From positions 1-26,243 of the forward strand of contig DATLBT010000085.1 in the NCBI GenBank assembly GCA_035526825.1: 26,243 nt of DNA, given 5' to 3'. Shown piece after piece: positions 23,483 to 26,243 of this stretch. The DNA is from JACPFV01 sp035526825 (GTDB taxonomy: Bacteria > Pseudomonadota > Gammaproteobacteria > Nevskiales > Nevskiaceae). The notes beneath the pieces are model-generated. The model saw nothing but the letters and a program-made list of their open reading frames with translations, was not told the origin of the DNA and did not search any database. Both the position numbers and the translations under genes were made by a program. The first letter of the stretch is position 1. Every line of letters begins with the position of its first letter.

Positions 23483-23998
23483 ATGGCACGGACGGCAGGC
23501 AAGAAGCAGGCACCGGCGAAGGTCGAGGAAGACGACGATGTCGAGGGTTGGGACGACGCGGTCGTCGAAGCCGACGGCAAGGAAGCCGAAGCCGACCTGC
23601 GGTTGCGCGACTGGCGCGACGTGGAGCGCTATCGCGAGATGAAGGAACTGCGCGGCCTGGTCGACACCGACGATGGCCTTGAGGAGATTTTCCACGTGCC
23701 GCTGCGGCAACGCATCGACGCCAAGGGCAAGGGCAAGGCCAAGGTCGCGCCAGCCAAGGCCGCCGTCGCGCCGCCCGCCGTGCCTGCAAAGCCGGGCAAG
23801 CCCGTCCCGGCGGCCCCCGCCAAGGCGCGGCCGGAAGCCGCGGCCAAGCCAGCCAAGGCGACAAAGCCCGATAAGGCGGCGCCAGCCAAACCTGTCGCGA
23901 GCAGCGCGAAAGTGCGTACCGAGAAGGCTCAGGTGAAGGCCGCGCCGGCGAAGAAGGCGCCGAAGGCCAAGCTGAGCGCTAAGGCGAAGCGGAAGTAA
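23483..23998 (+). CDS. Lys/Ala/Pro-rich protein with acidic head and histone H1-like tail
   Basis: A 171-residue protein in two parts. Residues 1-80 are acidic with a charged helical patch (DWRDVERYREMKELRGLVD), faintly like the PA3496 family of small proteins. Residues 80-171 are almost only Lys, Ala, Pro and Val in PAKA/KPAK repeats, like AlgP or bacterial histone H1-like tails, so binding to DNA or another polyanion is possible. The ATG at 23483 follows a GGAGA site ten bases upstream; a TTG at 23459 in the same frame is less likely. The last 20 bases overlap the convergent LOG gene. Function not assigned. Confidence 0.75.
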   Translation: MARTAGKKQAPAKVEEDDDVEGWDDAVVEADGKEAEADLRLRDWRDVERYREMKELRGLVDTDDGLEEIFHVPLRQRIDAKGKGKAKVAPAKAAVAPPAVPAKPGKPVPAAPAKARPEAAAKPAKATKPDKAAPAKPVASSAKVRTEKAQVKAAPAKKAPKAKLSAKAKRK

Positions 23999-24770
23999 GC
24001 TCGCGCGACAGGTGGGCGAACGCTTCGTCCACCGTGTCGGCGAACTTGATGTTCTCCACGTCCTCGCGGCTGATCAGCCCGCGACGCGCGAGCGCCTCGA
24101 AGTTCACGACTTCGTTCCAGAACTCGCGCCCGAACAGCACGAACGGCATCTTGCGCGCCTTGCCCGTTTGCACGAGCGTGAGCATCTCGAACAATTCGTC
24201 GAAGGTCCCGAACCCGCCGGGGAACACCACCATCGCCTCGGCGAGCTTCATGAACCAGAACTTGCGCATGAAGAAATAATGGAACTCGAACGCGAGCTCC
24301 GGCGTCACGTGGTCGTTGACCGGCTGCTCGAACGGCAATGAAATGTTCAGCGCGACATTCAGGCGCGTGTCGACCTTGCCGATGCCCTTGGACGATGCCG
24401 CCATGATCCCGGGACCGCCGCCACAGCAGAAAAAATAGCGCTCGCCGGGCGCGTGCTGCTTGACGGTCCATCGCGCCAGGCGCTCGGCAAGGTCGGAAGC
24501 GAGCTGGAAGTAGTCGGGCCCTGACTTCGGCTTGGGCCGGATGCGCGCCGAACCCCAGAAAATGATTGCGCGCTCCACCCCCTGGCGCTTGAGGCGCGTC
24601 AGCGGCTCCAGGTACTCGCACTGCATGCGGATGATTCGCGCCTCGGCGCTCATCAGGAAGTCGTTGTTCTTGTAGGCCTTGACCGTTTCCCCGGGCCGCT
24701 TGTCCCGCGCCACCAGCTTGCGGGCGCTCTGCGGACGAGCGGTGTAGCGTTTGGCGGGCTTCTTTTCCAT
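23979..24770 (-). CDS. LOG family protein (TIGR00730-type Rossmann fold)
   Basis: A 263-residue cytoplasmic protein of the LOG/lysine-decarboxylase-like family; characterised members cleave nucleoside monophosphates (cytokinin riboside phosphates or AMP). Motifs: GSAR at 73-76, CGGGPGIMAA at 116-125 and the diagnostic PGGFGTFDE at 184-192. It has about 65 residues ahead of the core domain, longer than plant-type LOGs. An in-frame start at 24911 lies inside clpB and is rejected; the ATG at 24770 gives MEKKPAKRYT. No Shine-Dalgarno precedes it. It is divergent from clpB with 42 bases between starts, and a TAAAAT -10-like box on the minus strand (24800-24805) overlaps the clpB promoter. Confidence 0.9.
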   Translation of the reverse strand: MEKKPAKRYTARPQSARKLVARDKRPGETVKAYKNNDFLMSAEARIIRMQCEYLEPLTRLKRQGVERAIIFWGSARIRPKPKSGPDYFQLASDLAERLARWTVKQHAPGERYFFCCGGGPGIMAASSKGIGKVDTRLNVALNISLPFEQPVNDHVTPELAFEFHYFFMRKFWFMKLAEAMVVFPGGFGTFDELFEMLTLVQTGKARKMPFVLFGREFWNEVVNFEALARRGLISREDVENIKFADTVDEAFAHLSRELTSASP

Positions 24771-24775
24771 GGAGG

Positions 24776-24803
24776 GTTGAACGATCGGGGGCAGGCCCCA
24801 TTT
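24776..24803 (+). promoter_or_regulatory. Sigma-32 (RpoH) heat-shock promoter of clpB
   Basis: GTTGAAC (24776-24782) and CCCCATTT (24796-24803) are 13 bases apart. The second exactly fits the sigma-32 -10 consensus CCCCATNT and the first keeps the TTGAA core of CTTGAAA. The expected start is near 24809-24811, only two to four bases before the clpB ATG. Confidence 0.75.
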
Positions 24804-24812
24804 TAGACCCTC

Positions 24813-26243
<1,431 letters not shown>

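Overview
This is a high-GC bacterial chromosome segment. It most likely comes from a gammaproteobacterium near the Xanthomonadales/Nevskiales/Steroidobacter group. That placement is an inference from three things: an arginine succinyltransferase (AST) catabolic cluster, an ExeA/GspB-type pair from type II secretion, and lipoproteins and a GlyGly-CTERM-like protease typical of such organisms. No phage, plasmid, insertion sequence, CRISPR array or integrase was seen, and no stretch longer than about 300 bases lacks a gene.

Layout. 1-835: the 5' part of alanine dehydrogenase (minus strand) and a small two-helix membrane protein, closed by a bidirectional terminator. 894-2783: an Ig-repeat lipoprotein of visibly lower GC. 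2973-3048: tRNA-Arg(CCU). 3075-5656 (minus): a polar amino acid ABC importer in the order binding protein, permease, ATPase. 5675-9374 (plus): M20 hydrolase, astA and astD, joined by stop/start overlaps. 9388-11202 (minus): a DUF885 zinc-peptidase-like lipoprotein. 11259-13824 (plus): astB, a membrane-anchored HExxHxxGxxD protease and an ElaA-like acetyltransferase, again with overlapping stops and starts. 13850-16347: ExeA-like ATPase and GspB. 16452-19019: a lipoprotein with five Ig-like repeats and a six-blade NHL propeller. 19030-20253 (minus): astC/argD aminotransferase. 20280-20410: a perfect palindrome abutting tRNA-Ala(CGC). 20516-23364: a subtilisin-like protease with a GlyGly-CTERM-like tail and a DUF2064 transferase. 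23483-23998: a Lys/Ala/Pro-rich protein. 23979-24770 (minus): a LOG-family protein. 24813 to the end: clpB, truncated by the window and preceded by a good sigma-32 type promoter.

How the genes work together. Uptake of a basic or polar amino acid (3075-5656) is divergent, by only 18 bp, from an arginine-degrading pathway. In that pathway AstA, AstB, AstC and AstD are all present, but the usual M14-type AstE desuccinylase is not. The M20 hydrolase translationally coupled to astA is the obvious candidate for the final desuccinylation step. Several peptidases are interleaved, which fits a peptide- and amino-acid-consuming lifestyle. ExeA/GspB and the GlyGly-CTERM protease point to a type II secretion and rhombosortase system elsewhere in the genome.

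The most unusual structural points are a REP-like palindrome translated as the signal peptide of the ABC binding protein, a dispersed-type palindrome serving as the tRNA-Ala terminator, and several genes whose -10-like hexamer sits so close to the ATG that leaderless mRNA is suggested. No clearly new multi-gene system was found.
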